The notes under the pieces: model-generated
What the model was told of the DNA's origin: nothing
Seen by the model: only the letters and a program-made list of their open reading frames with translations
The model's database searches: none
Program-made: the position numbers and the translations under genes
In this document: positions 44,017-53,252 of the stretch, piece by piece
Layout: every line of letters starts with the position of its first letter
Numbering within the stretch: position 1 is the stretch's first letter
Source of the DNA: Larkinella soli
GTDB lineage: Bacteria; Bacteroidota; Bacteroidia; Cytophagales; Spirosomataceae
Assembly (NCBI RefSeq): GCF_003703975.1
Contig: NZ_QTJY01000021.1
Coordinates: forward strand, 33,381 to 97,380
DNA: 64,000 nucleotides
Direction of reading: 5' to 3'

Positions 44017-45393
44017 CTACAATCGAGGTACGATTTGCAGCCGGATCCCGCCTTTGGGGCGCAGCGTAATCCCCGGCTCCGGCTCCACTTCCTTCCGGCC
44101 AACCCGCTGAAAATCAAAGCTTCGGACCAGCAGGGCCAGCACGATCTGCATTTCCATAAGGGCAAAGTTGTTTCCGATACACATTCGGGGGCCTCCGCCG
44201 AAGGGCAGATAGGCATAGGTCGGCCGCTCCCTGACCCGCTCCGGCCGGAAGTGATCCGGGTCGAACCGGTCGGGGGCCGCCCAGTATTTGGGGTCGCGGT
44301 GGAGCAGATAGGGGCAGATCAGCACGGCCCGGGCGCCCGGCATCACGATGCGGTATTCTCCGAACTGGTCGGTCCGGAGGGGCTGCCGGCTGAAGATCCA
44401 GGCCGGCGGATAAAGCCGCATGGTCTCCTGAATGACCTGCATGACGTAAGTCAGTTCCCGCAGCGTCTCCACGGTCGGCAGGCCGTCAGGGCCCAGCACG
44501 CGGTCGATCTCCTCCCGCATCTTCCGGACCACCTCCGGATGGTCGGCCAGCAGGTACAGCGCCCAGGACAGGGCGTTGGCGGTGGTTTCGTGGCCGGCCA
44601 TGAAGATGGTGGTCACCTCGTCGCGCAGCTGTTTGTCGGTCATCTGCTCGCCGGTGTCTTCGTCGCGGGCTTCCATCAGCATCTCCAGCAGGTCGTCATA
44701 CTGCCCGGTACGGCGCTCGTTCCGGCGCCGGTCGATGATTTCGTAGATGATGGCTTCGATCTTTTCCACCGCCCGCCGGTACCGGATGGTGCGGGGGGTC
44801 GGCAGGTTTCGGGTAAACGGAAAAAAGTTGAACAGCTCCTTGTATGCGGTTTCGATAATGACGGTAATGGAACGGGAGACGTTATCGAGATACCGGCTGA
44901 CGTCCGAACTGAACAGCGAGCGCGTCACGATGGCCAGGGCTAGTTTCATCATCTCCTCGGTGACGTCGACGGGCCGGGTCGGGTCGTTTTGTCTCCAGCG
45001 TTTCAGCAGGGCCGAGGTGTCTTCGTTCATGCCGTCGACGAGCAGGGCCAGCCGCTGGCGATGGAAGGCCGGTTGGGCCAGACGGCGCTGCCGACGCCAG
45101 AAATCGCCCTCGCTGTTGAGCAGACCGTTGCCCAGAAACATCTGCAGGACCTGGTACGCTTCACTTTTGAGGTAGTTCTTATTGTTTTCCTGAAGAATGT
45201 GCCGGGCATCTTCGGGCGTCAGGGTCAGCGTAATGAGCCGTCCGACGACGCTGAACTGCACCAGCCGGTCATACCGGCGCTGCAACCGCAACAGAAAGTT
45301 TAGCGGATCCCGGATAAAATCGAAGGTGCTGCCGACGAAGGGCGCGCCTTTCAGGTACGGGATAGGACGGCTGGGGTTTTCTTCGGTAATCAT
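44017..45393 (-). CDS. Cytochrome P450
   Basis: This 458-aa P450 has the oxygen-binding I-helix motif AGHETTANALSW, the K-helix ExxR (ETMRLYPPAW), and the heme-binding loop FGGGPRMCIGNNFALM with the thiolate cysteine at C405. No membrane helix is evident, so it is soluble and needs external redox partners, none of which is in the window. It resembles the CYP102/CYP4-like bacterial group that acts on fatty acids or other lipophilic substrates. The substrate is unknown. It is divergent from purH. Confidence 0.93.
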   Translation of the reverse strand: MITEENPSRPIPYLKGAPFVGSTFDFIRDPLNFLLRLQRRYDRLVQFSVVGRLITLTLTPEDARHILQENNKNYLKSEAYQVLQMFLGNGLLNSEGDFWRRQRRLAQPAFHRQRLALLVDGMNEDTSALLKRWRQNDPTRPVDVTEEMMKLALAIVTRSLFSSDVSRYLDNVSRSITVIIETAYKELFNFFPFTRNLPTPRTIRYRRAVEKIEAIIYEIIDRRRNERRTGQYDDLLEMLMEARDEDTGEQMTDKQLRDEVTTIFMAGHETTANALSWALYLLADHPEVVRKMREEIDRVLGPDGLPTVETLRELTYVMQVIQETMRLYPPAWIFSRQPLRTDQFGEYRIVMPGARAVLICPYLLHRDPKYWAAPDRFDPDHFRPERVRERPTYAYLPFGGGPRMCIGNNFALMEMQIVLALLVRSFDFQRVGRKEVEPEPGITLRPKGGIRLQIVPRL

Positions 45394-45469
45394 ACACGAG
45401 TTCCTGAAGTATTTCCTAAAGTTACAAACTCCGGATCAGACCGGAGGTTTCCGTTCCGAACCTTTCCTC

Positions 45470-45477
45470 TATCTTTG
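45470..45477 (+). promoter_or_regulatory. -7 promoter element of purH
   Basis: TATCTTTG fits the -7 consensus and lies 55 bases before the purH start. A TTT at 45448-45450, 19 bases upstream, is a weak -33. Confidence 0.55.
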
Positions 45478-45532
45478 CGGGAAAATTAACCTTCTGCCGA
45501 CGTTCCCCGAGCGGGTGCAGAGCTTATGCCTC

Positions 45533-47077
45533 ATGTCAAAGACCATTCAATCAGCCCTGATTTCGGTTTATTACAAAGACGGACTTGAACCCCTCGTCCG
45601 GCTGCTGCATCAGTATGGGGTCCGGCTTTATTCGACCGGCGGTACGCAGACGTTCATCGAGCAGCTGGGCATCCCGGTTACGGCCGTGGAAGACCTTACC
45701 GGTTATCCGTCGATCTTCGGCGGGCGGGTCAAAACCCTCCATCCGGTCGTGTTCGGCGGCATCCTGTACCGCCGGAATCTGGCCGAAGACGTGGCCCAGG
45801 CCAGCCGTCACGACATCAATCCGATCGATATGGTGGTGGTGGACCTGTATCCCTTCGAAGAAACCGTAGCCTCCGGCGCACCGGAAGCCGACGTAATTGA
45901 AAAGATTGACATCGGCGGGATCTCGCTCATCCGGGCAGCCGCCAAAAATTATAACGACGTGCTGATCGTGTCTTCGCGCGAACAGTACGCCGGGGTGGTC
46001 GACCTGCTGACTGAACGGTCCGGCGCCACCGAACTCGAAGACCGCCGGCGCTACGCCGGGGAAGCCTTCGGCATGACCTCCCGCTACGACACCGCCATCC
46101 GGAATTATTTCACCGGCCCGGAAGCCCCGTCCGCGACGGCATCGAACGGTTCGACCGGGAGCGATTTCCACCAGTTGCCTGCGCACTCGCTGCGATACGG
46201 CGAAAACCCGCACCAGCAGGCGACCTACTACGGTGATCTGGAAGCCATGTTCGACCGGCTGAACGGCAAGGAGCTTTCCTATAATAACCTCGTGGACATC
46301 GACGCCTGCGTCAGCCTGATCGACGAATTTACCGATACCACCTTCGCCATCATCAAACATACGAATGCCTGCGGAATCGCCACGGCTCCCACGGCGAAGG
46401 ACGCTTACCTGAATGCCCTCGCCTGCGACCCGGTTTCGGCCTTCGGCGGGGTGATCATCACCAATACGAAAGTAGACCTGGCCACGGCCGAAGAACTGAA
46501 CAAGCTGTTCATGGAAATCCTGATCGCGCCGGAATACGACGAGGAAGCCCTGACGCTGCTGAAGTCGAAGAAAAACCGTATCTTGCTGAAGCGCAAGCCG
46601 GTAACGGTGAGCGACCGGATGTTCAAAACCATCCTGAACGGCGTGCTGGAACAGGACAGGGATAACCGCACCGAAACCGCCGACCAGTTTAAAACGGTAA
46701 CGGAAAAAGCCCCGACCGACGCGGAACTGCGGGCCCTTGAATTTGCCCTGAAAGTCTGCAAGCATACCAAGTCCAACACCATCGTGCTGGCGAAGGAAAA
46801 CCAGCTGCTGGCTAGTGGGGTCGGGCAGACGAGCCGGGTCGACGCGCTCCGGCAGGCCATCGAGAAAGCCGGTTCGTTCGGGTTCGACCTGAATGGCGCC
46901 GTGATGGCGTCGGATGCGTTCTTCCCGTTTCCCGACTGCGTCGAGATCGCCGGTCGGGCCGGGATCACGGCGGTGGTGCAGCCCGGCGGTTCCATCCGCG
47001 ACCAGGACAGCATCGACTACTGCAACCAGCACGGGCTGGCGATGGTGACCACGGGCGTCCGGCATTTTAAACACTGA
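45533..47077 (+). CDS. purH: Bifunctional AICAR transformylase/IMP cyclohydrolase PurH
   Basis: PurH performs the last two steps of IMP synthesis: formyl transfer to AICAR and ring closure. From ATG 45533 it is 514 aa, the usual length. An earlier in-frame start at 45197 overlaps the P450 gene and was rejected. The cyclohydrolase domain has YSTGGT and GRVKTLHP; the transformylase has SLRYGENPHQ, KHTNACGIA (Lys-His active pair) and AFGGVII. A -7 promoter element lies upstream. plsC follows 20 bases later, then gatC, so the three could form an operon. Confidence 0.97.
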   Translation: MSKTIQSALISVYYKDGLEPLVRLLHQYGVRLYSTGGTQTFIEQLGIPVTAVEDLTGYPSIFGGRVKTLHPVVFGGILYRRNLAEDVAQASRHDINPIDMVVVDLYPFEETVASGAPEADVIEKIDIGGISLIRAAAKNYNDVLIVSSREQYAGVVDLLTERSGATELEDRRRYAGEAFGMTSRYDTAIRNYFTGPEAPSATASNGSTGSDFHQLPAHSLRYGENPHQQATYYGDLEAMFDRLNGKELSYNNLVDIDACVSLIDEFTDTTFAIIKHTNACGIATAPTAKDAYLNALACDPVSAFGGVIITNTKVDLATAEELNKLFMEILIAPEYDEEALTLLKSKKNRILLKRKPVTVSDRMFKTILNGVLEQDRDNRTETADQFKTVTEKAPTDAELRALEFALKVCKHTKSNTIVLAKENQLLASGVGQTSRVDALRQAIEKAGSFGFDLNGAVMASDAFFPFPDCVEIAGRAGITAVVQPGGSIRDQDSIDYCNQHGLAMVTTGVRHFKH

Positions 47078-47097
47078 TTTCGGCGGCCCCGACTGCT

Positions 47098-47865
47098 ATG
47101 CGGCTCATCTACACGATCTGGTGCGGTTTCTGGTTCCTGGCGCTGTTCCTGGTGCTGTTTCCGTTCATGTTTCTGTTTCTCCAGCGGCCGGAATGGAAAC
47201 CGTATGCCCATAAGATGAACTTCATCTGGGGCAAGCTGTTTTTCTGGGTCATCGGCATGCCGATCCGGATCGACTACCGCTTCCGGCCCGACCCGAATCA
47301 GGTTTACGTCTTCTGCGCCAACCATTTTTCCTATCTGGATATCGCCGTAATGGGGGTGATCATCCGGAACTACTACGCCTTTATCGGTAAAAGCGAGGTG
47401 AAGCACGTGCCCCTCTTCGGCTATATGTTTGCCAAGCTGCATATCCAGGTCGACCGGAGCCAAGCCAACAGCCGGGCCTACTCGCTGGCGAAGGGCATCC
47501 GGACGCTGGCGGCCGGGCGAAGTATCATGATCTTCCCGGAGGGCGGAATCAAGGCCAAACAACCGCCCAGGATGCATCATCCCTTCAAAGACGGCGCCTT
47601 TACGATGGCCGTTCAGCAACAGGTGCCGATCGTTCCGATTACGCTGCTGGACAACCACGAGATTTTTCCGGATAAGAAGAAGCTGAGAATCAACTGGCAC
47701 CCGGTTCGGGCGGTGGTTCACCCGCCCATCGAAACCAGGGGGCTGGGGCAGGCCGACATCGAGCGGCTGAAGGAAGAAACTTTCCGGGTGATCGATGAAA
47801 CCCTGATGAGCCAGGCCGTCCGCCCCGGGCGTGGCCGTAAACTGAAATTTACCGATAACCTATGA
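47098..47865 (+). CDS. plsC: 1-acyl-sn-glycerol-3-phosphate acyltransferase (PlsC)
   Basis: This 255-aa inner membrane enzyme acylates lysophosphatidic acid to phosphatidic acid. It has an N-terminal hydrophobic helix (about 5-30), the catalytic HX4D box in NHFSYLD, and the glycerolphosphate-binding FPEGGIK. The length is typical. It lies 20 bases after purH and overlaps gatC by ATGA. Confidence 0.93.
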   Translation: MRLIYTIWCGFWFLALFLVLFPFMFLFLQRPEWKPYAHKMNFIWGKLFFWVIGMPIRIDYRFRPDPNQVYVFCANHFSYLDIAVMGVIIRNYYAFIGKSEVKHVPLFGYMFAKLHIQVDRSQANSRAYSLAKGIRTLAAGRSIMIFPEGGIKAKQPPRMHHPFKDGAFTMAVQQQVPIVPITLLDNHEIFPDKKKLRINWHPVRAVVHPPIETRGLGQADIERLKEETFRVIDETLMSQAVRPGRGRKLKFTDNL

Positions 47866-48149
47866 AAGTGGACCGCGAAACGCTGCAAAAAATAGCCCAT
47901 CTGGCCCGGCTGGAAGTCCGGCCGGAAGAGGAACAGCCCATGATCGACAGCCTCAACGAAGTGCTGACCTGGATGGAACAGCTCAATGCCGTCGATACCA
48001 CCGGCGTCGAACCGCTGACCCACCTTTCTGCCGAACGCAACGTTCTGCGCGAAGACGTTGTCGGTGAGCAGCTTCCGCGCGGGAATGCTCTGAAAAACGC
48101 CCCCGCGAAAGACGACACCTACTTCCAGGTTCCGAAGGTGATCGAGTGA
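47862..48149 (+). CDS. gatC: Asp-tRNA(Asn)/Glu-tRNA(Gln) amidotransferase subunit GatC
   Basis: GatC stabilises GatA in the amidotransferase that converts misacylated Glu-tRNA(Gln) or Asp-tRNA(Asn) to the amide form. The 95-aa protein has the family N terminus (LQKIAHLARLEVRPEEEQ), WMEQLNAVDTTGVEP and the C-terminal YFQVPKVIE. No gatA or gatB lies in the window, which is common for this phylum. It overlaps plsC. Confidence 0.94.
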   Translation: MKVDRETLQKIAHLARLEVRPEEEQPMIDSLNEVLTWMEQLNAVDTTGVEPLTHLSAERNVLREDVVGEQLPRGNALKNAPAKDDTYFQVPKVIE

Positions 48150-48207
48150 GTGGGATCTACGTATTTTTCGTTACTTTAGGCAGTAGAAACCTTCCTCTTT
48201 TACTGCC

Positions 48208-48768
48208 ATGAAAATCCTGAAAATTCTGGGCATCGTCGTGCTGGCGCTGGTCGTGCTTGTCCTCGCCGTCGGGCTGATCGTGCCGACGGAGTATGCCGTC
48301 GAACGGTCGGTCGTCATCGCCAAACCCCGCAGTGAAGTGTTCAGGCTGGTCGGTTCGCTCCGGAACCAGGCCAGGTGGTCGCCCTGGGCCGATAATGATC
48401 CGGCCATGAAAGTGACCTATACCGGCGCGGACGGCACCGTCGGCTCCTCCTCAGCCTGGCAGGGCAATTCCGACGTCGGCACGGGTGAGCAGGAAATCAA
48501 GGACCTCGTTCCCAACGAGATGGTTCACAACGAAGTTCGGTTCCGGGAGCCGATCGAATCCGTCGGGCAGGTCTTTCTGACGCTTTCCGACGTGGCCGCC
48601 GGTACGAGTACGAAGGTGACCTGGAAGATGACCGGCAAAAATGCCTACCCGATGAACGCCATGTCGGTGGTGATGGATATGGACGGGATGATCGGAAAAG
48701 ACTTCGAGCGGGGCCTCGATAAACTTAAAAAGCTGAGCGAACAGCCGGCCGCTGTCGCTACGAACTAA
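48208..48768 (+). CDS. SRPBCC-family protein with N-terminal membrane anchor
   Basis: This 186-aa protein has an N-terminal hydrophobic helix (about 4-25) and a START/Bet v 1-like SRPBCC domain (YAVERSVVIAKPRSEVFRLV, later ARWSPWADNDP). Such domains bind lipophilic small molecules; the family has no single function. It is convergent with folK and overlaps its end by four bases. The ligand is unknown. Confidence 0.85.
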   Translation: MKILKILGIVVLALVVLVLAVGLIVPTEYAVERSVVIAKPRSEVFRLVGSLRNQARWSPWADNDPAMKVTYTGADGTVGSSSAWQGNSDVGTGEQEIKDLVPNEMVHNEVRFREPIESVGQVFLTLSDVAAGTSTKVTWKMTGKNAYPMNAMSVVMDMDGMIGKDFERGLDKLKKLSEQPAAVATN

Positions 48769-49247
48769 TACCGGACCACCTCACTGGTATCGTCACAATC
48801 GGCGAGCAGCTCACGGGTGGTTTTTCGTAAAACCGGGTGAACGAAGTCCGGGGCGACCTCGGCCAGCGGTACGAGCGTGAACCGTCGCCAGTGGAGGAAA
48901 GGATGCGGCACCGTCAGGCGTTCGGTTTCCAGAACCAGGTCGTCGGCATAGAGCAGATCGATGTCGATGACCCGGCTGCCCCATCGGTCGCGACGGACGC
49001 GCCCCAGGCGGTTTTCGATGGCCTGCGTTTTCTCCAGAACCTCTTCCGGCCCCAATACCGTCAGCACCTTCAGGACCTGGTTCAGGAAGGAAGGCTGGTC
49101 GGTATTGCCCCAGGCGGCCGTTTCATAGATGGCCGACTGTTTCAGCACCGGCCCGACGTCGATCCGGACGGCTTCGAGCGCCTTTTCAAGCGTGACTTTC
49201 CGTTCGCCCAGATTGGCACCCAGCAGCAGATAGAGGGTATGCGTCAT
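48765..49247 (-). CDS. folK: Dihydropterin pyrophosphokinase FolK
   Basis: FolK pyrophosphorylates 6-hydroxymethyl-7,8-dihydropterin in folate synthesis. The 160-aa protein has LLLGANLGERKVTLEKAL at the start, DRWGSRVIDIDLLYADD (metal-binding Asp pair) and PHPFLHWRRFTLVPLAEVAP. The length is normal. It overlaps the SRPBCC gene and lies three bases downstream of the AAA gene, suggesting an operon with it. Confidence 0.96.
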   Translation of the reverse strand: MTHTLYLLLGANLGERKVTLEKALEAVRIDVGPVLKQSAIYETAAWGNTDQPSFLNQVLKVLTVLGPEEVLEKTQAIENRLGRVRRDRWGSRVIDIDLLYADDLVLETERLTVPHPFLHWRRFTLVPLAEVAPDFVHPVLRKTTRELLADCDDTSEVVRY

Positions 49248-49250
49248 GGC

Positions 49251-50297
49251 TCAGAATCCGATGGATCGGGCCGGTTTCCGGGCAAACTGAACCTCTTCCT
49301 CCAGATGATAGATGTCGGCCAGCGTCATGGGCTGGTCGGTGCGGAATTCAAGGCTGCGTTCGGCCAGCAGCCGGTTGGCCTTCTCGACGGCCAGTTCGCG
49401 GAATTCATAGCGGGCGATAAGCCGGCCTTTTCGCAGCAGGGCCGGGTCGAGCCGGGTAATGTCGGTATTGAACGTACAGATGATCTGGATGGCGAGGCAG
49501 TCGGCCAGCAGGCCGTCGGTCAGGTTCAGCAGGTTGGAAACGGCCGCGTTCCGGACGTCGTTCTCCCGGTCCATCAGCACCTGCTCGGCTTCCTCGATCA
49601 CCAGTACGGAGTTACGCTGTTCGAGCAGAAAGGGAATGAAACCCGGCTGCGTCATGACCTCCACCAGCTGGGGCGGCAGCACCAGCACCTGTTTGGTGAG
49701 CTGGGTAGTCAGGTGGCGGATGAGGTTCGTCTTGCCCGTTCCGGGCTTGCCGTGAAGAATGATCAGTCCTTTTTCGCTGTTGGTATTCAGGCGTTTGATC
49801 AGCTTGTCGTAGACCGGCCGCAGGTCGTCGTTGTAGTGTTTTTCCAGATCGAGCGGCAGCAGTTTGAGTTGCGTCTCCTCCACGATCAGTTCGTTATACT
49901 GCTGCGTGATCAGCCCGACTTTTCCCAGCGAATTGTCCGGTTCGGGGATCTTATAGCCGTCCAGCCCCGCCAGCACGCGGTCCAGCACTTCACGACTGGT
50001 GTATCCGCCCAGCAGGGAATAGGCCTTCATGGCCGGCAGGTAATGAATCCGCAGCAGAACGCCATCCGGGTGCGACCAGAACGAATGTTCTTCCTGTTTG
50101 GTGAACAGTTCCGTGCGTTCGTGAACTTTCGTAAACCCCTGCTCGGTCAGAAAATCGGGTAGGGTCGTTTCAAACTGGTGGCGACAGATCAGCTGGTTAG
50201 GAAAAACGCCGAACTGCTGAACAAAATAATAAACATTGGGAAAGTCGTCGTCGTCTGCCGAAAAGCTGAACTGGTCGGAAGGAAGTTTCCAGGGCAT
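49251..50297 (-). CDS. AAA-family ATPase of unknown role
   Basis: This 348-aa protein has an N-terminal region of about 165 residues with no recognised domain (DDDFPNVYYFVQQFGVFPNQ near the start). A P-loop ATPase follows: Walker A ILHGKPGTGKTNLIRHL (about 184-200), Walker B SVLVIEEAEQVL, a sensor-1-like IICTFNTDITRLDPALLRKGR and a lid helix. The sequence resembles single-domain AAA proteins such as BCS1-like or CDC48-like, but the N-terminal domain is unlike both. It lies upstream of folK on the same strand. The function is unknown. Confidence 0.85.
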   Translation of the reverse strand: MPWKLPSDQFSFSADDDDFPNVYYFVQQFGVFPNQLICRHQFETTLPDFLTEQGFTKVHERTELFTKQEEHSFWSHPDGVLLRIHYLPAMKAYSLLGGYTSREVLDRVLAGLDGYKIPEPDNSLGKVGLITQQYNELIVEETQLKLLPLDLEKHYNDDLRPVYDKLIKRLNTNSEKGLIILHGKPGTGKTNLIRHLTTQLTKQVLVLPPQLVEVMTQPGFIPFLLEQRNSVLVIEEAEQVLMDRENDVRNAAVSNLLNLTDGLLADCLAIQIICTFNTDITRLDPALLRKGRLIARYEFRELAVEKANRLLAERSLEFRTDQPMTLADIYHLEEEVQFARKPARSIGF

Positions 50298-50384
50298 TGA
50301 TCAATCAGGCTGGTTGCCTGCAAAGGTGCAAAAAAACCGGCAAGGTTGTAAGCCCTGTCGGTGTCGGGTCGAATGATTTAACGG

Positions 50385-51170
50385 TCAATGGCCGGAGTAG
50401 CCCATCCCCCGAACGGGATGCGTCTGCCCCCGAAACCAGGCCAGCAGCCACACGACGGCCGCCAGGACGGCACCGACCGTCGCCACGACAGATACGGACC
50501 CGTTGCCCTGCTGACCGACCGCAATGGCGGCATACGCCCAGACGAAGACCAGCAGGTAAGAGAAGCTGCGAAGGCGGCTGAAGACGTACAGGCCGATGGC
50601 CAGCCCGACGGCGATCAGAATCTGAGCCCAAACCGGCCCGCTGAGGCCCCAGCCGTTCCAGCCGGTCGATTCGAGCCAGACGCAGATGTTGGCGATGGTA
50701 GCGACGGTCACCCAGCCGAAATACAGCCCGAACGGCACCCGGGCTACCCATTTTTCAACCGTAGGAATATAGGACGACCGAACCCGAAGGCCCATGTTGA
50801 TACCGTATAACGTATAAAGGATACCGAGAATAAACAGGACGGAAACCCACAGCCATTCACTTTGAAAAACCACCAGCCACAAGCTGTTGAACAGACCGTT
50901 CAGGATGACCAGCAGCCGGACGGCCCTGAACCGGGGATTCTGCCGCTGGGAGGGCAGGGCCTGGAAAACCGCGAAAGCCAGAAGACCGAGATAGATCACT
51001 CCCCAGATCGAAAAGGCAAAACCGGCGGGCGTAAAGTCGGTATAATATTTATCCGAAACCTGCTTATTGGTGCTGCCGCCGATCGCGTACGCATTGGCCA
51101 GGTAGTTCATCACGAGGGTGGAAATGATGACGAAAACCACCAGGAACTGTCTGAGCTTCTCACTTTTCAT
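50385..51170 (-). CDS. TspO/MBR-like membrane protein
   Basis: This 261-aa protein has about eight or nine hydrophobic helices, rich in Trp. It carries segments like those of TspO/tryptophan-rich sensory proteins (PAGFAFSIWGVIYLGLLAF near the start, NGLFNSLWLVVFQSEWLW, VPFGLYFGWVTVATIANICV). The known family binds tetrapyrroles or steroids, but this protein is longer than canonical TspO (about 160 aa). The ligand is unknown. A strong hairpin separates it from the PorE-like gene. Confidence 0.7.
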   Translation of the reverse strand: MKSEKLRQFLVVFVIISTLVMNYLANAYAIGGSTNKQVSDKYYTDFTPAGFAFSIWGVIYLGLLAFAVFQALPSQRQNPRFRAVRLLVILNGLFNSLWLVVFQSEWLWVSVLFILGILYTLYGINMGLRVRSSYIPTVEKWVARVPFGLYFGWVTVATIANICVWLESTGWNGWGLSGPVWAQILIAVGLAIGLYVFSRLRSFSYLLVFVWAYAAIAVGQQGNGSVSVVATVGAVLAAVVWLLAWFRGQTHPVRGMGYSGH

Positions 51171-51177
51171 AAACGAA

Positions 51178-51209
51178 ACAAGCTGGTTAATGATCCTTAA
51201 CCAGCTTGT
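51178..51209 (-). terminator. Terminator downstream of the PorE-like gene
   Basis: ACAAGCTGGTTAA pairs perfectly with TTAACCAGCTTGT (13-bp stem, six-base loop). On the minus strand it is followed by TTTCGTTT. It lies between the porE-like and tspO-like genes. Confidence 0.8.
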
Positions 51210-51257
51210 TCTGAGAATGTTTAATGCCGGGCCTTTCTGCCCGTAATGAGCGTTCCG

Positions 51258-53252
51258 TCAATAGCCCAGGATTTTGAACTCGGTCCGGCGGTTTCGCTGG
51301 TGTTCATCCTCCGTTCGGGCGTTCTGGACGATCAGCTGGGTTTCGCCGTATCCTTTGGCCACCAGCCGGTCGGCGGAGATGCCTTTCGAGACGATATAAT
51401 CGACGGCGGATTTGGCCCGGTTCTGCGAGAGCCGGATGTTGTAGGCATCCGGAGCGCGAACGTCGGTATGCGAACTCAGCTCAATCTTCAGCGTCGGGTT
51501 GTCCTTCAGGATCGTCACGAGCTTATCCAGTTCCTCGGCGGCATCCGGCCGGATGTTGTATTTGTCGAGGTCGTAATAAATATTTTCGAGTACGAAAGTC
51601 TTGTTCAGCGCCACCTTGTCGAGCAGAACCGGCACTTCGAAGGTCGTGTCGGTTTCGGCCTTCTTCAGGAAGATCGGCGGAATGCTGCGGCCCTGCATCG
51701 TGAATTGCTCACGCTTGGTCAGGTAACCCGGGCGCTCGACCAGGATCGTATAGTCTTTGCCTTCCTGCAGCGGATATTTCCCGAACGTACCCGGCTTTTC
51801 GGTGACGACCTCGGCGATGGGTGTACCCGTCGCATCGTCCAGAATCCGCACTTTGGCCGAATCGAGCGGGGCGGCCGGCGTACCGTTCTCGGAGACCGTT
51901 CCGGCCAGGAAGTAGCGAACCCGTTTGGGGGCATTGGCTCCCGGCGGGTTTTCGGCGACGACCGTCGGCGTTTCGGGGGTAGTCTGCGAGTCGTCGAAGA
52001 AATAAATGTCGTCGTCGCCCTTGCCGCCATCGCGGTTGGATGCGAAGAACCCCTTGTTTCTGTCGATCATGAACAGGCCGAAATCGTCGAACGGCGAGTT
52101 GACCGGAACGCCCAGATTTTCGACCGAGATGACGCCCTGCGAACGGGTCGCCACGAAGATGTCCAGCTTGCCCAGCCCGGGATGGCCGTCGGAAGCGAAA
52201 TACAGCTTGCCGTCTTCCGCTACGTACGGGAACATTTCATCTCCGGGTGTATTGATGTCGCGACCCATGTTGACCGGGCGGCTGAACCGGCCCGAAGCAT
52301 CCATATTGGTTCGGTAGAGGTCGATACCGCCGACACTGCCGGCGCGGTTGGACCCGAAGTAAAGCGTTTTTCCGTCGGCCGAAAAGGCGGGGCTGCCGTC
52401 CCAGGCCGTCGAGTCGCTGATCGGGAGCCGGCGCGGTTCGGACCAGTTGTTGTCCACGAAGCGGCTGATGTACAGGTCGACGTCGAGGCCGCCCTTCCGT
52501 TTGCCGTTGTTTCCCCGGGCGAAGACCATCGTTTTGCCGTCTTTGGAGAAAGCGGGAGTGCCTTCGTTGGCGTCTTCCCTGAAAATGGCCGGGCTGAACA
52601 GCTGCGGATTGTTGCCGGTTTCGTCGGGTTTCTGTCCGAGTTTGATCCGGTAAATGCCGGTCATCGGCAGCCCGTTGTTCTTATAGACTTTCTCTTTACG
52701 GGAGGAGGTGATGATCAGTTCGTCACCCCGGACCACGGGGGCATACTCCGAACCCGGTGAGTTGAGGTTTCCGATGTTCTTCGGCTGGAAGGCGATCTTC
52801 TTCTGGCTGATCATGTCGATGGCGCGCAGGGTTTCAGCCTCCCGGCGGGCCTTTTCAAGATTCACCTTGCCCGTGGGTCTGGAAGCGATATACTTATCCA
52901 GTTCCTGGAGCGCTTCCGCATACCGGCCGGAGGATTTCAGGGCGTAGGCATAATACAGGCGGGCGTCGGTTTCTTTCGTCCCGGCCTCCAGGGCTTTCTG
53001 ATAAAAGGGGGCTGCCTGCGGGAACCGGTTCGACAGACGGTAGGACTCGGCCAGGAGGTAGTTCAGCCGGGCCTGGTCGGTGATACCTTTTCCGCCGGCC
53101 GCTTTCTGAAGATTGTCGATAGCCAGATTGTATTCGCCCTGTTCATACTGCCGGACGCCTTTTTTGAACGCCTGCATGGCGGAGTTGCAGCCCGCCAGCC
53201 CGACGGCCAGCCCCAGCGCGACCAGCAGACCGTAGGAGGTACTGATTTTCAT
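51258..53252 (-). CDS. PorE-like TPR/PD40/OmpA lipoprotein (type IX secretion family)
   Basis: This 664-aa protein has a lipobox ending GLAGC, TPR-like repeats (about 30-130), PD40/WD40-like beta-propeller repeats (GTPAFSKDGKTMVFARGN, SPAFSADGKTLYFGSNRAG), a carboxypeptidase-regulatory-like segment (about 445-520) and a C-terminal OmpA domain (IELSSHTDVRAPDAYNI). This order and the length match PorE, the peptidoglycan-binding lipoprotein of the type IX secretion system. No other T9SS gene is in the window, so the role is inferred from architecture. A TATCTTGG -7-like element lies upstream (53286-53293). Confidence 0.88.
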   Translation of the reverse strand: MKISTSYGLLVALGLAVGLAGCNSAMQAFKKGVRQYEQGEYNLAIDNLQKAAGGKGITDQARLNYLLAESYRLSNRFPQAAPFYQKALEAGTKETDARLYYAYALKSSGRYAEALQELDKYIASRPTGKVNLEKARREAETLRAIDMISQKKIAFQPKNIGNLNSPGSEYAPVVRGDELIITSSRKEKVYKNNGLPMTGIYRIKLGQKPDETGNNPQLFSPAIFREDANEGTPAFSKDGKTMVFARGNNGKRKGGLDVDLYISRFVDNNWSEPRRLPISDSTAWDGSPAFSADGKTLYFGSNRAGSVGGIDLYRTNMDASGRFSRPVNMGRDINTPGDEMFPYVAEDGKLYFASDGHPGLGKLDIFVATRSQGVISVENLGVPVNSPFDDFGLFMIDRNKGFFASNRDGGKGDDDIYFFDDSQTTPETPTVVAENPPGANAPKRVRYFLAGTVSENGTPAAPLDSAKVRILDDATGTPIAEVVTEKPGTFGKYPLQEGKDYTILVERPGYLTKREQFTMQGRSIPPIFLKKAETDTTFEVPVLLDKVALNKTFVLENIYYDLDKYNIRPDAAEELDKLVTILKDNPTLKIELSSHTDVRAPDAYNIRLSQNRAKSAVDYIVSKGISADRLVAKGYGETQLIVQNARTEDEHQRNRRTEFKILGY

